The notes under the pieces were generated by a model. It searched no databases. It had not been told where the DNA came from and worked only from the letters and a program-made list of their open reading frames with translations. From Paraspadella gotoi (taxonomy: Eukaryota > Chaetognatha), in contig CM119265.1 in assembly GCA_051294375.1 (NCBI GenBank), positions 20,928,221 through 20,992,220 on the forward strand: DNA of 64,000 bases, in the 5' to 3' direction. Shown in pieces: positions 33,720 to 45,458 of the stretch; position 1 is the stretch's first letter, and every line of letters starts with the position of its first letter. Made by a program: the position numbers and the translations under genes.

Positions 33720-35655
33720 TTGAGTTACACACAAGAGCTAATTATTGTGATTTTCAGAAGAGGATAAGAAGCTTTTTACTCGGTTATATACATATCTTTT
33801 TTTTGTTTGAAAAACATCTTCACCACACGAGGCCTTTCATTTATAACTATTACACCCCCTTCCCACGCGACAGATTACGGGACTGCTAAAACAAAATTAA
33901 TTGCTATAATTGCTACTAGAGATCGAATGATGTTTTGGCTAAACGATTGTTAATTCTTCTTTATAAGCATTTCTTACGTGAGTTTTAAATTTAAACTTAA
34001 ATTTAAACTGATCTTCAATTTTGTTTGATTGATCTTGTATAGAAGAATTAACCAGTTGGTCCAAAGGTTATTCGCCGCGGGGCAAAGAGCATTTCACGAC
34101 AATCGCACAAATTATTTTGGTTTTATGAGAACGTCAGGAGGAATGGCAAGACAAAAGACACTAACGCTTACTGTTATTAGTTTTTTCATTTATTAAAAAT
34201 GTTTTTAGAATTTTTAATATGTTATGACATTTAACAAAGCATACGCGGAATTTTGAAGTTGACATGCGCTTGCAGAATTTTATATAATATCTAGTTTAAA
34301 AGTGTCATGTCATGTCGTACTCCTCTTCACATGCAATAACTATTCAAATCAAAACTGCTAATTTTGTTTCAGAAACAACTGTCATCAATCATTTTTATGC
34401 GCTTTATCAGATTTTTTTAAAAACCAACTTCTTTGACTAATTTCTTGTTTGTGGCCAGTTTTTGGTTGTGCTTTTATTGGCATTCTCCCTTTCTTTCGAC
34501 CGTTTTTGAAACCGTTTCGAATTTTCCGAGGTCATATACTACCGTGGTTGTGGTAAAATTTCTAACAAGGCCCGTTTAATGCTTTTTTTTTTCTAAAGAG
34601 GCAATAATGATTTATTAATTGACAAACAATCGTTATGTTTCAAATTTTGCATGAATTACTTTGCGTTTCACTTACAGGACTTTAATGCCTCGAATTACCA
34701 CCCACCGTATTGCATGGTTGAGGCCCAATTGTGCCATTATTATTTGTTAATAGTTTTGGTCCTAGCATGAAATATCATTCCAAACTGAATTTTTTTACCA
34801 GATGTTGTACATACGATTTTTAACCCATTTCTTACTTCGTTGCAAGTGATATCGTTCTTTTTAAAAATTGTTTTAGCTAGCATTTTAGATAGATTTTGAG
34901 ACTCTGTCCTCTATTCTTGTTGATATTATTAAGAAAGGCTTTGACATTATTGTTTTGTTATTTTTGAATTTATCAGGAGGTATACAAATTAGGAAACTAA
35001 AATTTCAGCCGTTATAGCGGCTATTTTGAATTGTTAGACAATACGGCTAGTTTTATTATGGTAATTTAGTTGTGGTTCTGCGTTTACTATACACATAGCC
35101 TTGCGTCATAAGAGAGTTAGGCAGGGAATAGTAAAGAATTTCTAGAGATTAAAAAACAAAATTTACGGTTAAAATTTCAAATACTTTAGATTGTTGCACA
35201 TCGTTTTGTTAAATTTGACTCATTTGCAACATCATATTTACCATGCATGCTTTTTGACGTATTAGGGTTGAATAATGGTTAAGTTTTTTTTGCCATCGAC
35301 TTTAATACAACTCAAAATTGTGTTCTGTACGTAAAAGTTGACTAATTTCTATTTTTATTCGTAATATTTTAAGTTTTTAAACGTAGTAAAGGATTAACAT
35401 GACACCGTTTTACTCGCTTGAAATTAAAGTTTAAAAAAAAAATTACTTTTCTTTGTTGAGGATTGTATTCGATGGTATGTCAGAATTGTTTTTAGCCTAT
35501 TGGGGGAAATTGCTTCATGTCAATTGCGTTTGTAGTTGATATCAATTATTTTTTTCCCAGCTTGTCCAGAATAAAGTGCTCAAGCTTTCGGGGTTAAGGA
35601 AAAAATTAAAAACAATTTCGTGATCACCTATCCAAATATAAATCTGTGAGCACAA
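33720..35655. other. Intergenic AT-rich DNA
   Basis: No reading frame, RNA gene or repeat that I can recognise. The last few hundred bases presumably hold the promoter and leader of the RRM-like gene. Confidence 0.6.
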
Positions 35656-38600
35656 ATGGCGGCTATACCGCCTCCCGACTTTACAGCGGACGAAGGCCTC
35701 GCCGAGATCTCCGGTCAGGGATCGGAGCGTCCGAAGCGACCTTTGGCCGGCGTCGGGTCGAAGCGTGACTCGAGCGGCGCACCGAGGTACGAATTCGGAC
35801 GCGCGCTCAAGTTTATCAAAGACGCCAATCCGGAATTACAGGACGAATTGGAAGTCATGAGACTCTTTTCCGCGGGAGGAGCAGTAGAACTGATTTACAC
35901 TCTTCCGCCATGGACCTACGTCCAGGTTAGAACGAAAGAGACGACATTCCCAATTTTTTCGTGATTTCGGATTCGTTCATTCTCTCCCCTGCACGTAGTA
36001 CCCATCACCCGAAGAAGCTAACCAAGCGTTCTTCGTTCTGGATGAACAATGCGTCGTTCGTTCCCTTTTTCGCACGGATGAGTTGCTGGATCAAACCAAT
36101 GCCCCGTCTTACAACGCCCTCGGTGGAGCGCTGAACATAAACCGTGGTTTCAACGGCCACCGTGAAGGAATGGGCGGCGGCGGCGACCACCGCCATCGGG
36201 GATTCGGTCTCGGGTATGAGGGAGGAGGCCCCCGTGATCGTTCCGGACCTCCACGCCTTCGTACGGACCACGACTTTTACAAGCAACTCAAGTTTAAATC
36301 CAGCGCGAATGGCCAGTTGACCCACGACGACGTGAGGCGTATTTTCGGCGGCGCGGGTCGAGTTACCAAGGTCTACCAACTCGGTCCCTGGACGTTCGTG
36401 GAATTCCCCTCGTCTGAGGACGCGAATAAGGCCTGGCAGGTCATGTCAAAACGGAACGAAGTGCGACAACTTTTTCGCACTAACGAGTTGATCGACTCCC
36501 TTAAAAAGATTCACCTGAAAGCATTGAGGGAATTGGCGGGGATTGACACTCCCGAAGATATGGAAGAAGGAGGGATGATGATGATGAGCGGGGGATTTCG
36601 GGGAATGAGAGGTGGATTCGGGGGACGCGGCGGTGGATTCGGAGGTGGAGGACGCAGCAGCAGTTTGGGGAATGGTTACGACGTCGGCTACGACTTAGGA
36701 ATGGCGATGGAAGCAAAGCGACGTCGAATGGACACCATGTACCCAATGCCTCGCGCCTACGGTATGAATCGCGTGCCGCCTATCGAAGGACTTGCCCACT
36801 GTTCCGTCGATCCCGACGTCACTGCTCTTCAAGGTGCCTTAAATCCCTTCGATCAGCCCTCGGCCGACTTATTGATGGGCTCCAACTACTCGCCCGCAGG
36901 CCCGGCCGGCCACGGAACGAAGAGCGGCAAGTTTCCGTTCGAGAAGCAGCTCAAATTTAAGACCGGCGACAACGGAAACATGGACGAGCGAAAGGTTCGC
37001 CAGCTCTTTGAATTCGGTGGCTTTAAAGTTATAAAAGTGGCGGAGCTGGGCACTTGGACCTTCGTCGAGTACCCGACGTCAGAAGATGCGGAAAAGGCAT
37101 TCACTGTCATGAAGAAACACAATTTTGTCGCTGGCCTTCAGCGGACGCAGCAACTTCGGGATTTCGTCCGCCGTTCAAAAGACAAAGTGATCCTTAAATT
37201 CAAGGCCGAGGACAATCCCACGCTGACCGAGCGATCCAAGATCACGGAGATCTTTTCCAATCCGGGTCCAGTCAAACGCATTTTCGAGAAAGAAGAAGAG
37301 GGCGTCAAGTGGTTCTGCGTGGAATACGTGAACGATGCGGATTCACAAAAGGCTTTCGCCGCCATCGACGGATGGGAGTACAATGGCGAGGACTCGGTTA
37401 AATTTCTGGACAAAGAAGTCGCCAACAATTTCGTGGATCCTGACGAACCTAAGATGCCTACTGAGCAAATCGGCGGTGGAGGAAAGGGATTTGGAGGTGG
37501 CAGTAGTATAGGCATTGGCGGCGGCGGCGGCGGCGGCGGCGGCGGATTCGCAGGTGGAAACTCTAGCCGATCTGGTCGGTACGCCTTCGAACGCCAGCTG
37601 AAATTTAAGACTGACATGAACCGGAATTTGAGTGAGGAGCAACTCAGGGTTTTATTTTCCGCCGGGGGAATGCTCGTCGTCACCAAGATCTATCAACTCG
37701 GACCTTGGACTTTTGTCGAGTAAGTAAAATGCCTGACAAAATAAACGGTAGGGGGTCGATTTTTCTGACTAATACCTGTTATCATCCAGGTACCCGACGT
37801 CGGAAGCCGCCAACAAGGGTTTCGAGGCAGTTTCCAAAACCAACTATTTCCGCATGAACTCTCTTTTCCGAACCAACGAACTTATCACTCACCTTCGAGC
37901 ATCCGGTGGGAACGGCGGCGACTCTGCGTCGGTCACGCCTTCTCACCGCGAGCGCCCTCCCGGTGGGCGCGAGCGCTACCCGTTCGAGCGACAGTTGAAA
38001 TTTCGGACGGCGGAAAATCCCGTGCTCACGGCCAATTACGAGAGCGACTATAATCGAGTTAAAGAACTATTTACCGGAGGAGGAAGCGTCACTAAAGTTT
38101 ACGAATTAGGTTATTGAGGAGCTCGTCCAAGATAGATAGGGAGTGTTCTTTTATTTACATGGCCATTTACGCCGCAGGTCCATGGACGTTCGTGGAATAC
38201 CCAACTATGGAAGAAGCGGACAAAGCCTTCGACGTCTTGTTCCCTCAAAAAATCGTTCAGGGACTTTTCCGCACCAACGAAATGATCCTTGCCCTGCGAC
38301 AGGCGCGGGGACAAACGGGACTATACGAAGAGCCTCCCGATCCTTACGCATCCGGACAGACGTACATCACGGGTCCGTCGACGCTCACCTGTGCCGACGG
38401 CGAGTACGTGGGTTGGAGCGGAAAAGACGACGACAACGACAACGACGAGGGAGACGACGATGACGCCCCGGGCACGTCGGAGAGCGCAGTTACACTCCCT
38501 CCTCCTGCGCCGCCAGGGGTCGTGGGAAACGAGGACGAACGGCAGTCTTTGGAGAACCCCAACGATCCCATGAATAAACCTCTTCAGTTCCAAAAGGACT

Positions 38601-38665
38601 TCTCCACAGATCGAAAGGGAAAGAGATTCGTCAAGGACAAACCCGCTCGGCACATGCCATACTAG
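35656..38665 (+). CDS. Protein with six tandem RRM-like repeats and an RGG box (932 aa)
   Basis: Exons 35656-35925, 35999-37719, 37790-38109 and 38178-38665 sum to 2,799 nt. Six repeats of about 80 residues start near residues 43, 179, 400, 487, 617 and 726. Five share a pattern: a LKFK strand, a helix ending LF..GG, a strand V.KVYQLG, GPWTFVEYPTSEDANKAF, then LFRTNELI. The fourth is more divergent (LKFKAEDNP ... KWFCVEY). The alternation of strands and helices fits an RRM: WTFVEY occupies the RNP1 position and LKF the RNP2 position, but neither matches the strict consensus. Between repeats 2 and 3 lies an RGG/Gly-rich segment (FRGMRGGFGGRGGGFGGGG), then AKRRRMD, a possible nuclear signal. 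A second poly-Gly linker precedes repeat 5. The C-terminus has an acidic stretch and ends in basic residues. RNA binding is inferred. I do not recognise a named family. Confidence 0.85.
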
Positions 38666-38813
38666 ACCTATGTTTTTGCTCGATATTTTTTATTAGATCG
38701 ATTTTATTTATCTTTGATCCTTTAGTCTCTAGAGATAGTTTCTCAAAAAAGTTTTATTTTTCTGTTATCCTCGAATCCGTTACGTTCACAGCGGCGATTT
38801 CAACTCAAACTAA

Positions 38814-39411
<598 letters not shown>

Positions 39412-40460
39412 GGGGGAAGTGCGTTGTATTTCTTCTCGATCCGTAGTCGTCAATATTTTTATATTCCAAAGTGCTTCATCGATTGAGTAGTCAATTTTTA
39501 ATTTTCGTGCACCGAATCAACGAATTATCCGTAATTATCCCAAATTATCCGTAGCCGACACAATTTTCTTCGGAAGTAACATTTCCCAAAATATTTTTTT
39601 TAGCTTTCTTCACGTTTCTTTCCGACAATTTTGCGTAGCAATTTTTTTTTTTTTGTTTATTAATAAATACCGCCGCTAGAATAATTCGCCAAACGAAAAC
39701 GTGAAGAGATTTTAACATTTTGAAAAGAAATACTTAAAGATAAGACACTGATATTTTATGTATAGATATCATTTATTTCGGTTTAATTTTACTATAACAG
39801 GAAGAGGTAAAAGATGGCTTAAAAAATTATCTCACTGCTTGATTTATGTAACTTTCTGGACGATTTATAAAAAAGTCTTTTAATAAATAACAATAATATT
39901 GATATTGCTTGAAAGGCCTTTAAAAACTGTTTACAATTTTTGAGGCCCAGTCAAAGTTATAAGGTTAAGAATTATAACTACCTTAGTTTTAAAAATCAAT
40001 TTTTAACTGGCTTTCTTGTGATACCCATATTCACTCATTACGAACAGAAAAGAAAAAGCAAACAAATAATTACGGGGGAAAAAAAATTACGAAATCAAAA
40101 CAAAATCAATTATAAAAAAATTTATCCATAAAAAATAAGAATGTCTTGTCTTTAAGTATCTTTATTCAAAATGTTAAAATCTCTACGCGTTTTCGTATGG
40201 TAAATTTCTACCCCAAATTATTATTTATGAACTTCAAAAATATTTTCGTTATGTATCCTTTCGAAAATCGAAATATTTTCATTCCACCGTTTTATGGCGT
40301 TTACTTACCAATTTGTTTGTCCCATGTCCCATATTGACCCGTTTGTCTTTTCAAATTCAAATTTTTTGTGATTATTCCATCGTTTTATCCTTGGTCTTAC
40401 AAAAAAGAATTTTTGTATTGGAATTTTAACAATTAGTAATTTTCTGACTTTTGTCGTCAG
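39412..40460. other. Intergenic AT-rich DNA
   Basis: Centrin 3' UTR (AATAAA at 39662-39667) followed by AT-rich sequence. Open frames of about 60 codons at 39940 and 40146 have intergenic composition and no support. Confidence 0.6.
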
Positions 40461-41609
40461 ATGTCCTCCCCGTTTGAAAAGTATCGCTTTCTGGGTTCGA
40501 CGGGCCTAAAAGTCTCCGCCATCGGCTTGGGGACGATGACCTTCGGTGGTGGTTCGTCGGGACGCCCCGGCCAGACGGACGAATCTTCCTCCCACGCCCT
40601 CTTGGATCGCTACGTAGATTTGGGCGGAAATTTCATCGATACTGCTGACATTTATCCAGGCACCGGTGGAGTGACCAAGGAGAGCGAGGTTATCTTGGGA
40701 AAGTGGCTTAAGGGTCGAGCCGATCTGAGGGAAAGCTTAATCGTGGCCAGCAAAGTTCGATTCGGCTCCCGAAACGACGACCCGTTCGACGAGGCCTTCA
40801 ACGGGGCGGGCCTAACGCGCAAGCATATCTTGTGGTCAATTGATGAAAGCCTCAAGCGGCTTCAGACGCGCTACATAGATTTGTATCAAATTCACGGATG
40901 GGACGCTGCGACTCCCGTGGAAGAGACTTTCAAGACGTTGGACGGCCTTGTCAAGAGCGGAAAGGTCCGTTATATCGGGGTTTCCAACGTCACAGGTTGG
41001 CAGCTGCAAAAGATTTGCGATACGATTAAGGCCTTTCGCTTGGAACCGGTAGTTACGCTCCAGTCGCAGTATTCTCTGTTAGCGCGCGGGCTCGAATTAG
41101 AATTGGCAGACGTGTGCGCCAACGAAGGCATCGGGATTCTTCCCTGGTCCCCGCTTAAAGGCGGATTGTTAACGGGGAAGTTTGGGCGCCAAAAAGACCT
41201 TCCTCCCGATAGCCGATTGACTTGGATTAAATCGAATCCCGAAAAGAAGACCTGGGCTTGTCCTTTGCCCGACGATTTTGCAACAGAAAAGAATTTCGCC
41301 TTGATCGATGGTTTGAAGGAGATCGCGGAGCGGCACAAGTCGCGTCCCTCGATGGCGCAAGTGTCTCTGCGATGGATCATGCAGAGACCTTTCGTCTCTT
41401 CCACGATAATCGGGGCGAAAACAAAAAATCAACTAGAGGATAATATGGGTGCATTAGATTTCGAGTTGTCCGTCGAAGATATGCAGAAGCTCAACGATTT
41501 GTCGGCTTTTGAAATCCCTTATCCGTACGACATGGTCGACGCTTTCAATTCCAAACGGAAAAGAAATGGCGTTCTTTCCAAGGTTCAGTCGTCCGCGGTC
41601 TCTCCCTGA
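40461..41609 (+). CDS. Aldo/keto reductase, intronless (382 aa)
   Basis: A single uninterrupted frame with FLGSTGLKVSAIGLGTMTFG at the N-terminus, the typical TIM-barrel start of the family. Catalytic residues can be read in order: Asp and Tyr in FIDTADIYP, Lys in IVASKVRFG and His in LYQIHGWD. The later motifs YIGVSN, LQSQYSLLARGLE, ILPWSPLKGGLLTGKF and STIIGAKTKNQLEDN fit the NADPH-binding, YajO/Tas-like group of AKRs rather than the AKR1 group. It would reduce aldehydes or ketones with NADPH in the cytosol; the substrate cannot be predicted. The start codon directly follows an acceptor-like TTTTGTCGTCAG, suggesting an intron in the leader or a trans-splice site. The absence of introns contrasts with its neighbours. 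Confidence 0.93.
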   Translation: MSSPFEKYRFLGSTGLKVSAIGLGTMTFGGGSSGRPGQTDESSSHALLDRYVDLGGNFIDTADIYPGTGGVTKESEVILGKWLKGRADLRESLIVASKVRFGSRNDDPFDEAFNGAGLTRKHILWSIDESLKRLQTRYIDLYQIHGWDAATPVEETFKTLDGLVKSGKVRYIGVSNVTGWQLQKICDTIKAFRLEPVVTLQSQYSLLARGLELELADVCANEGIGILPWSPLKGGLLTGKFGRQKDLPPDSRLTWIKSNPEKKTWACPLPDDFATEKNFALIDGLKEIAERHKSRPSMAQVSLRWIMQRPFVSSTIIGAKTKNQLEDNMGALDFELSVEDMQKLNDLSAFEIPYPYDMVDAFNSKRKRNGVLSKVQSSAVSP

Positions 41610-42022
41610 ACTTCATTGCGTAAGAATCTATTTTTAGATAAATTTTGGGGAATTAAGGAGGTAAACTAACTATATTAATGAGGAAACAAAAAATGCTTGT
41701 GGAGGTTACTATAATACTATTATAGTATATTAATAGGAAGTAGCACAGAATACTGCACTTACCCTGGTCTTAGTCTTAGTGTTTTATGCGATTTTACAGT
41801 AAGATAATTCAATCAGTCTATGGTTTGTGTTTGTCTATCGTTTGTGAAATTTTTCGCGGCTGTACAATGTACAATGTACCCTGGTCACTAGTCTATTTTT
41901 CCGTTTTACAAATTGTTGTCGGGTTCGGTGAAAATTTTTTTTATTGCCCCTAAAGATGTTCTGTTTGTCGTAATGGAAATTTAAAAAGAAATTTTTTATA
42001 CATTCCAGTCATAAACATAGAT

Positions 42023-45000
42023 ATGGAATCGGATGCCTTTCTACGCCTTCAGCCTTTTTGCGTTGCCGTGTGCAAGCAAAGGTCATCTTCGGCTGTGGAC
42101 GATCTTCGCCGCACCTTAGAAACTATCCCCGAAGAAGCGATAGAGAAACTTCAGGACTACATTCTTTTCCCTCTCCGCCTCTTGCTAAAACTTCCATTAA
42201 CGGAGGGCGAACCCGCGTGCAAAGATAGAACCGTCGAGTCCGTCGTGGAATGCCTTTGTCACGTTCTCAAAAAATCTCGTTTGCGCCATCCCGAGGCAGC
42301 GACGGAAATTTTTACTTCGCTGTGCCTCCGAATTAGTCACCCGAGCAACCACGGACGAGTCTATGCCGGAGCCTCGGAGGAGACCAAGGCTGGAGTAGCC
42401 CGAGGCCTCGAGGCCGTCGTTCGAGCCGCCGAAGACGATGTAAGGAAGTCGTTGTGCTCAATGCGCTTTCTGCCTGCCTTGGGACACGCTGTGTCCATGC
42501 TGCTGAGCTTGTCCGAGACAGAGGCTTCGTCTGAAGTGTCGGTCACTGCGCTTCGGTCACTACTCGCATTGGAGACGCTTTTGCCGCGAGAACAAGCATC
42601 TGTTTGTTTCGGCACTTTTCTGCCCGGCATATCTCTCGCTATGCTAAATATCATGAAGGGGGATTCTAAGCAGAATCACAAAGTTACTTGCGGCGCCCTC
42701 GAGGTTTTCGCCTCTTCCGTTACCTTGGTGATGGCCGAAGATGTAATTAAAAACGACGCCTCATGGCGCGAGGGAATGGTCTCTACCGAGGTTTCCGAAA
42801 AAGTTGCTGGTCTCCTCGTCGAGAAAAACAAAGCGTGGCGGACAGCGACTTGGGCTAAACTCGACGTTGTGATCAAGAATCTTTGCCCTGTCACTTCGCA
42901 TCCGCATTGGAAGGTTCGGTTAATGCTTTTGAGTCTCGTCGAAGAAATAATCGTCCAGTGCTTCTCGTGCGACTACGAAAACCTCGTCAAGTATTTCGCC
43001 GAAATATCCGTCTCTTTACTCGCCGATGACAACCATCAAGTTCGCGCCAAATCGTCTCAAGTTGTGGAGCGATTTTCCGCGACAGGGGGCGATCGACTTC
43101 GCGACGCTGCCTCCGATCTTTTGCGCGACGCCGCTCTTCAATTACCGCAGAGCTTTCGATCATGCGACGAAGCGGAAAAGCTCCGCCGAGTTCGAGCCCT
43201 TCACGGTTATTTACTGGTTCTAAACTCGGAGCTAAAGGTGGCTCTCTTACTTTCGGCAGTACTTAACAAACTCTGTCTCGCCTTTCTGCAAATACTCGAA
43301 ATGGACGTCGACGATCTCAGGATAATTCAACGACTTCCGTCCACCACTCTCAACACGGCGTCGTTCGAGTCGGAAGCTCTGAAGCCCAGGCTTAAGTTTA
43401 AGTGGTTTTCCGACGATAGGATCTCCAAAGTCGTCGAGCAATGCTTGGAATGCATCGGAAAGTTTTTAAAGGACGAGGTGGACACTGTATGCGATCGGCT
43501 ATTGGAAAATGTAGGGAAAACTATTTACCGAAATCAGGCTGTGTTTATGCTTAACAGAATATTAATCGGCGCCGCTGCGGAGCCGAGTGATGAAATGGAT
43601 CTCGCTCCTTTGATTAAAGGCACCATCATACCTTTGTACCTCTCAGACGATCTAATTCATGCGCGAGTCTCTTTCGAAGATACTTCTGCCAACCGAGCGC
43701 TAAAAGGAGACTCGACTCAAAAGTTGCGTTGGCATCAGTCGCAGGATGACAATGATAATGACAATTCATTTCACGATGTCGTCGTTTCTCGATTCGTTCC
43801 GGAGTTGAATTCCAACATCCTTTTGGTTTCATTGACGCTCGAAGGCATCGCCTCTTGTGCCCGTGTTCTAAAGGGCGCCTTTAGGCCGTTGCTCATCAAG
43901 ACTCTCTACCCCGTAGTCGAAAAGGTTGGCTCCGACGTGACCATGATACAAGACGCGGCCTATCTCGCTCTTGGAACCGTTGCGTCCGAATGCGGATACA
44001 CGACCGTAAAAGAATTGCTTTTCGAGAACGCTGACTACATCGTCAATCAACTTAGGATCGAACTAAAACACGGATTTTTATTATCTTATACCGACCGCAT
44101 GAAACGGAGACACTCGCACAGTCCCCAAGTTTTGGAAGCCCTTTTGAAAAACGGTGGGCATGATTTGCTCCCTCTTTTACGCGACACCATTGAGGAAATT
44201 TTGGATTGCTTGGACATGGGCACGGATCCAGACAACTGTCGACTCTTCATGAAAGTTCTCGCTTCGCTGATGCTTTATCTCCAAAAATGGTTCGCTGGCG
44301 AACACCTCGATCATCTAGAGAAAAATAATAATGAAGAGGAGGAGGAAAAAATTAATGAGACTAATGTGACAAAATATTTCGAAGATTACATTCGAAACTC
44401 GAGGATTGTTGAAAATCTGGAGGTTAATGACGACGACGAGCTGGAACTGGGTCAACCGCACGAGTATGACGACGGAATCGAAGACGAGATCCACGACGAG
44501 CCACATAAAGAACCCGAAGTTCCTTATTACGTTAAAATCGCAGAAGAAGTGATGACTCGTTGCGTATATCTTATGCCCGACGAAAATCCTCGTCTGCGCG
44601 TGTTGGTTCTCGACGTGACGCAAAGCTGCTGTCGCGTACTTCGCAAACACGAAAACACCCTCTTACCGTTGGCGCACCTGTGCTGGAAGCCTTTCGTGAA
44701 CCGTCTTCGTGACAAGGATCATTTCGTCATGAAGAAAGCCTTCGAAACTTTGGTCGTTTTGTCGGAATCTTGCGGCGACTTTTTGCTGCAAAGATTCACC
44801 AAAGACGTGGTTCCGCCCCTGGTCGCCTTTATGTTAAGCCAGGGAGAGATAAGTTCCAAGTTATCTTCTTCTTCCGCCTACCGATTTACCGTTGCCTTCA
44901 AGCTGCAATTGTCAATTCTAAAAGGCATCGGGCCAATTTGCCGAACGATAAGATGTCGCGTAGAGACCGGGCTGGATGGCATCCTTACCTTCGCTTTTCT

Positions 45001-45187
45001 TCATCTTCGGAGCGATCAACCCATAGATATTCAAGACGCCGCCAAGCAGGCGCTCACCGATTTAACGGCGTTGAACTCGGATCTCGTCTGGTTACGGGCG
45101 TCGGCCCTGGCAGGAAATTTGACGTTGACTAGCCGCGATAAAAATTTTCCGCTTGATAGTTTGAACGAGATTATTTCTTTGTGTTGA
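42023..45187 (+). CDS. TTI1: TTI1, TELO2-interacting protein 1 (1,054 aa, intronless)
   Basis: One open frame of 1,054 codons; human TTI1 has 1,089. The N-terminus LRRTLETIPEEAIEKLQDYI, then LFPLRLLLKLPL, matches the conserved TTI1 start. So do FLPGISLAMLNIMKGDSKQNH, SHPHWKVRLMLLSLVEEII, QVLEALLKNG ... LLPLLRDTIEEIL, LLPLAHLCWKPFVNRL, SCGDFLLQRFTKDVVPPL and FKLQLSILKGIGPICR. The fold is alpha-solenoid HEAT repeats. An acidic, low-complexity loop near residues 775-835 (EEEEEKINE ... DDDELELGQ) corresponds to a variable region in other TTI1 proteins. TTI1 forms the TTT complex with TELO2 and TTI2, which works with HSP90 and R2TP to stabilise PIKK kinases (mTOR, ATM, ATR, DNA-PK, SMG1). It lies 413 bp after the reductase and 271 bp before STAM, all on the same strand. 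Confidence 0.93.
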   Translation: MESDAFLRLQPFCVAVCKQRSSSAVDDLRRTLETIPEEAIEKLQDYILFPLRLLLKLPLTEGEPACKDRTVESVVECLCHVLKKSRLRHPEAATEIFTSLCLRISHPSNHGRVYAGASEETKAGVARGLEAVVRAAEDDVRKSLCSMRFLPALGHAVSMLLSLSETEASSEVSVTALRSLLALETLLPREQASVCFGTFLPGISLAMLNIMKGDSKQNHKVTCGALEVFASSVTLVMAEDVIKNDASWREGMVSTEVSEKVAGLLVEKNKAWRTATWAKLDVVIKNLCPVTSHPHWKVRLMLLSLVEEIIVQCFSCDYENLVKYFAEISVSLLADDNHQVRAKSSQVVERFSATGGDRLRDAASDLLRDAALQLPQSFRSCDEAEKLRRVRALHGYLLVLNSELKVALLLSAVLNKLCLAFLQILEMDVDDLRIIQRLPSTTLNTASFESEALKPRLKFKWFSDDRISKVVEQCLECIGKFLKDEVDTVCDRLLENVGKTIYRNQAVFMLNRILIGAAAEPSDEMDLAPLIKGTIIPLYLSDDLIHARVSFEDTSANRALKGDSTQKLRWHQSQDDNDNDNSFHDVVVSRFVPELNSNILLVSLTLEGIASCARVLKGAFRPLLIKTLYPVVEKVGSDVTMIQDAAYLALGTVASECGYTTVKELLFENADYIVNQLRIELKHGFLLSYTDRMKRRHSHSPQVLEALLKNGGHDLLPLLRDTIEEILDCLDMGTDPDNCRLFMKVLASLMLYLQKWFAGEHLDHLEKNNNEEEEEKINETNVTKYFEDYIRNSRIVENLEVNDDDELELGQPHEYDDGIEDEIHDEPHKEPEVPYYVKIAEEVMTRCVYLMPDENPRLRVLVLDVTQSCCRVLRKHENTLLPLAHLCWKPFVNRLRDKDHFVMKKAFETLVVLSESCGDFLLQRFTKDVVPPLVAFMLSQGEISSKLSSSSAYRFTVAFKLQLSILKGIGPICRTIRCRVETGLDGILTFAFLHLRSDQPIDIQDAAKQALTDLTALNSDLVWLRASALAGNLTLTSRDKNFPLDSLNEIISLC

Positions 45188-45458
45188 TTATTTATATCTC
45201 TTTTTTTTTTTTTTTCAGATAAAACCGGTTCAACACTGAGTTTTAGCACCACTGACGAAATTAAGTTCACATGTTATCGACGTCGTATGATATAACTTGT
45301 TTCGTTTTCTGCTGAAAATTGGATGTTACAATAATGCCCCATATCGTGTGAAAAAGGGAACCTAAAGAATCGTCAATCACTTGAGTCACCGACATCGGAA
45401 CAGTTGATCCCTCCTTCCCCCATCCTGAGATAAGCTCGCGACCCGTCACCGCCACACC

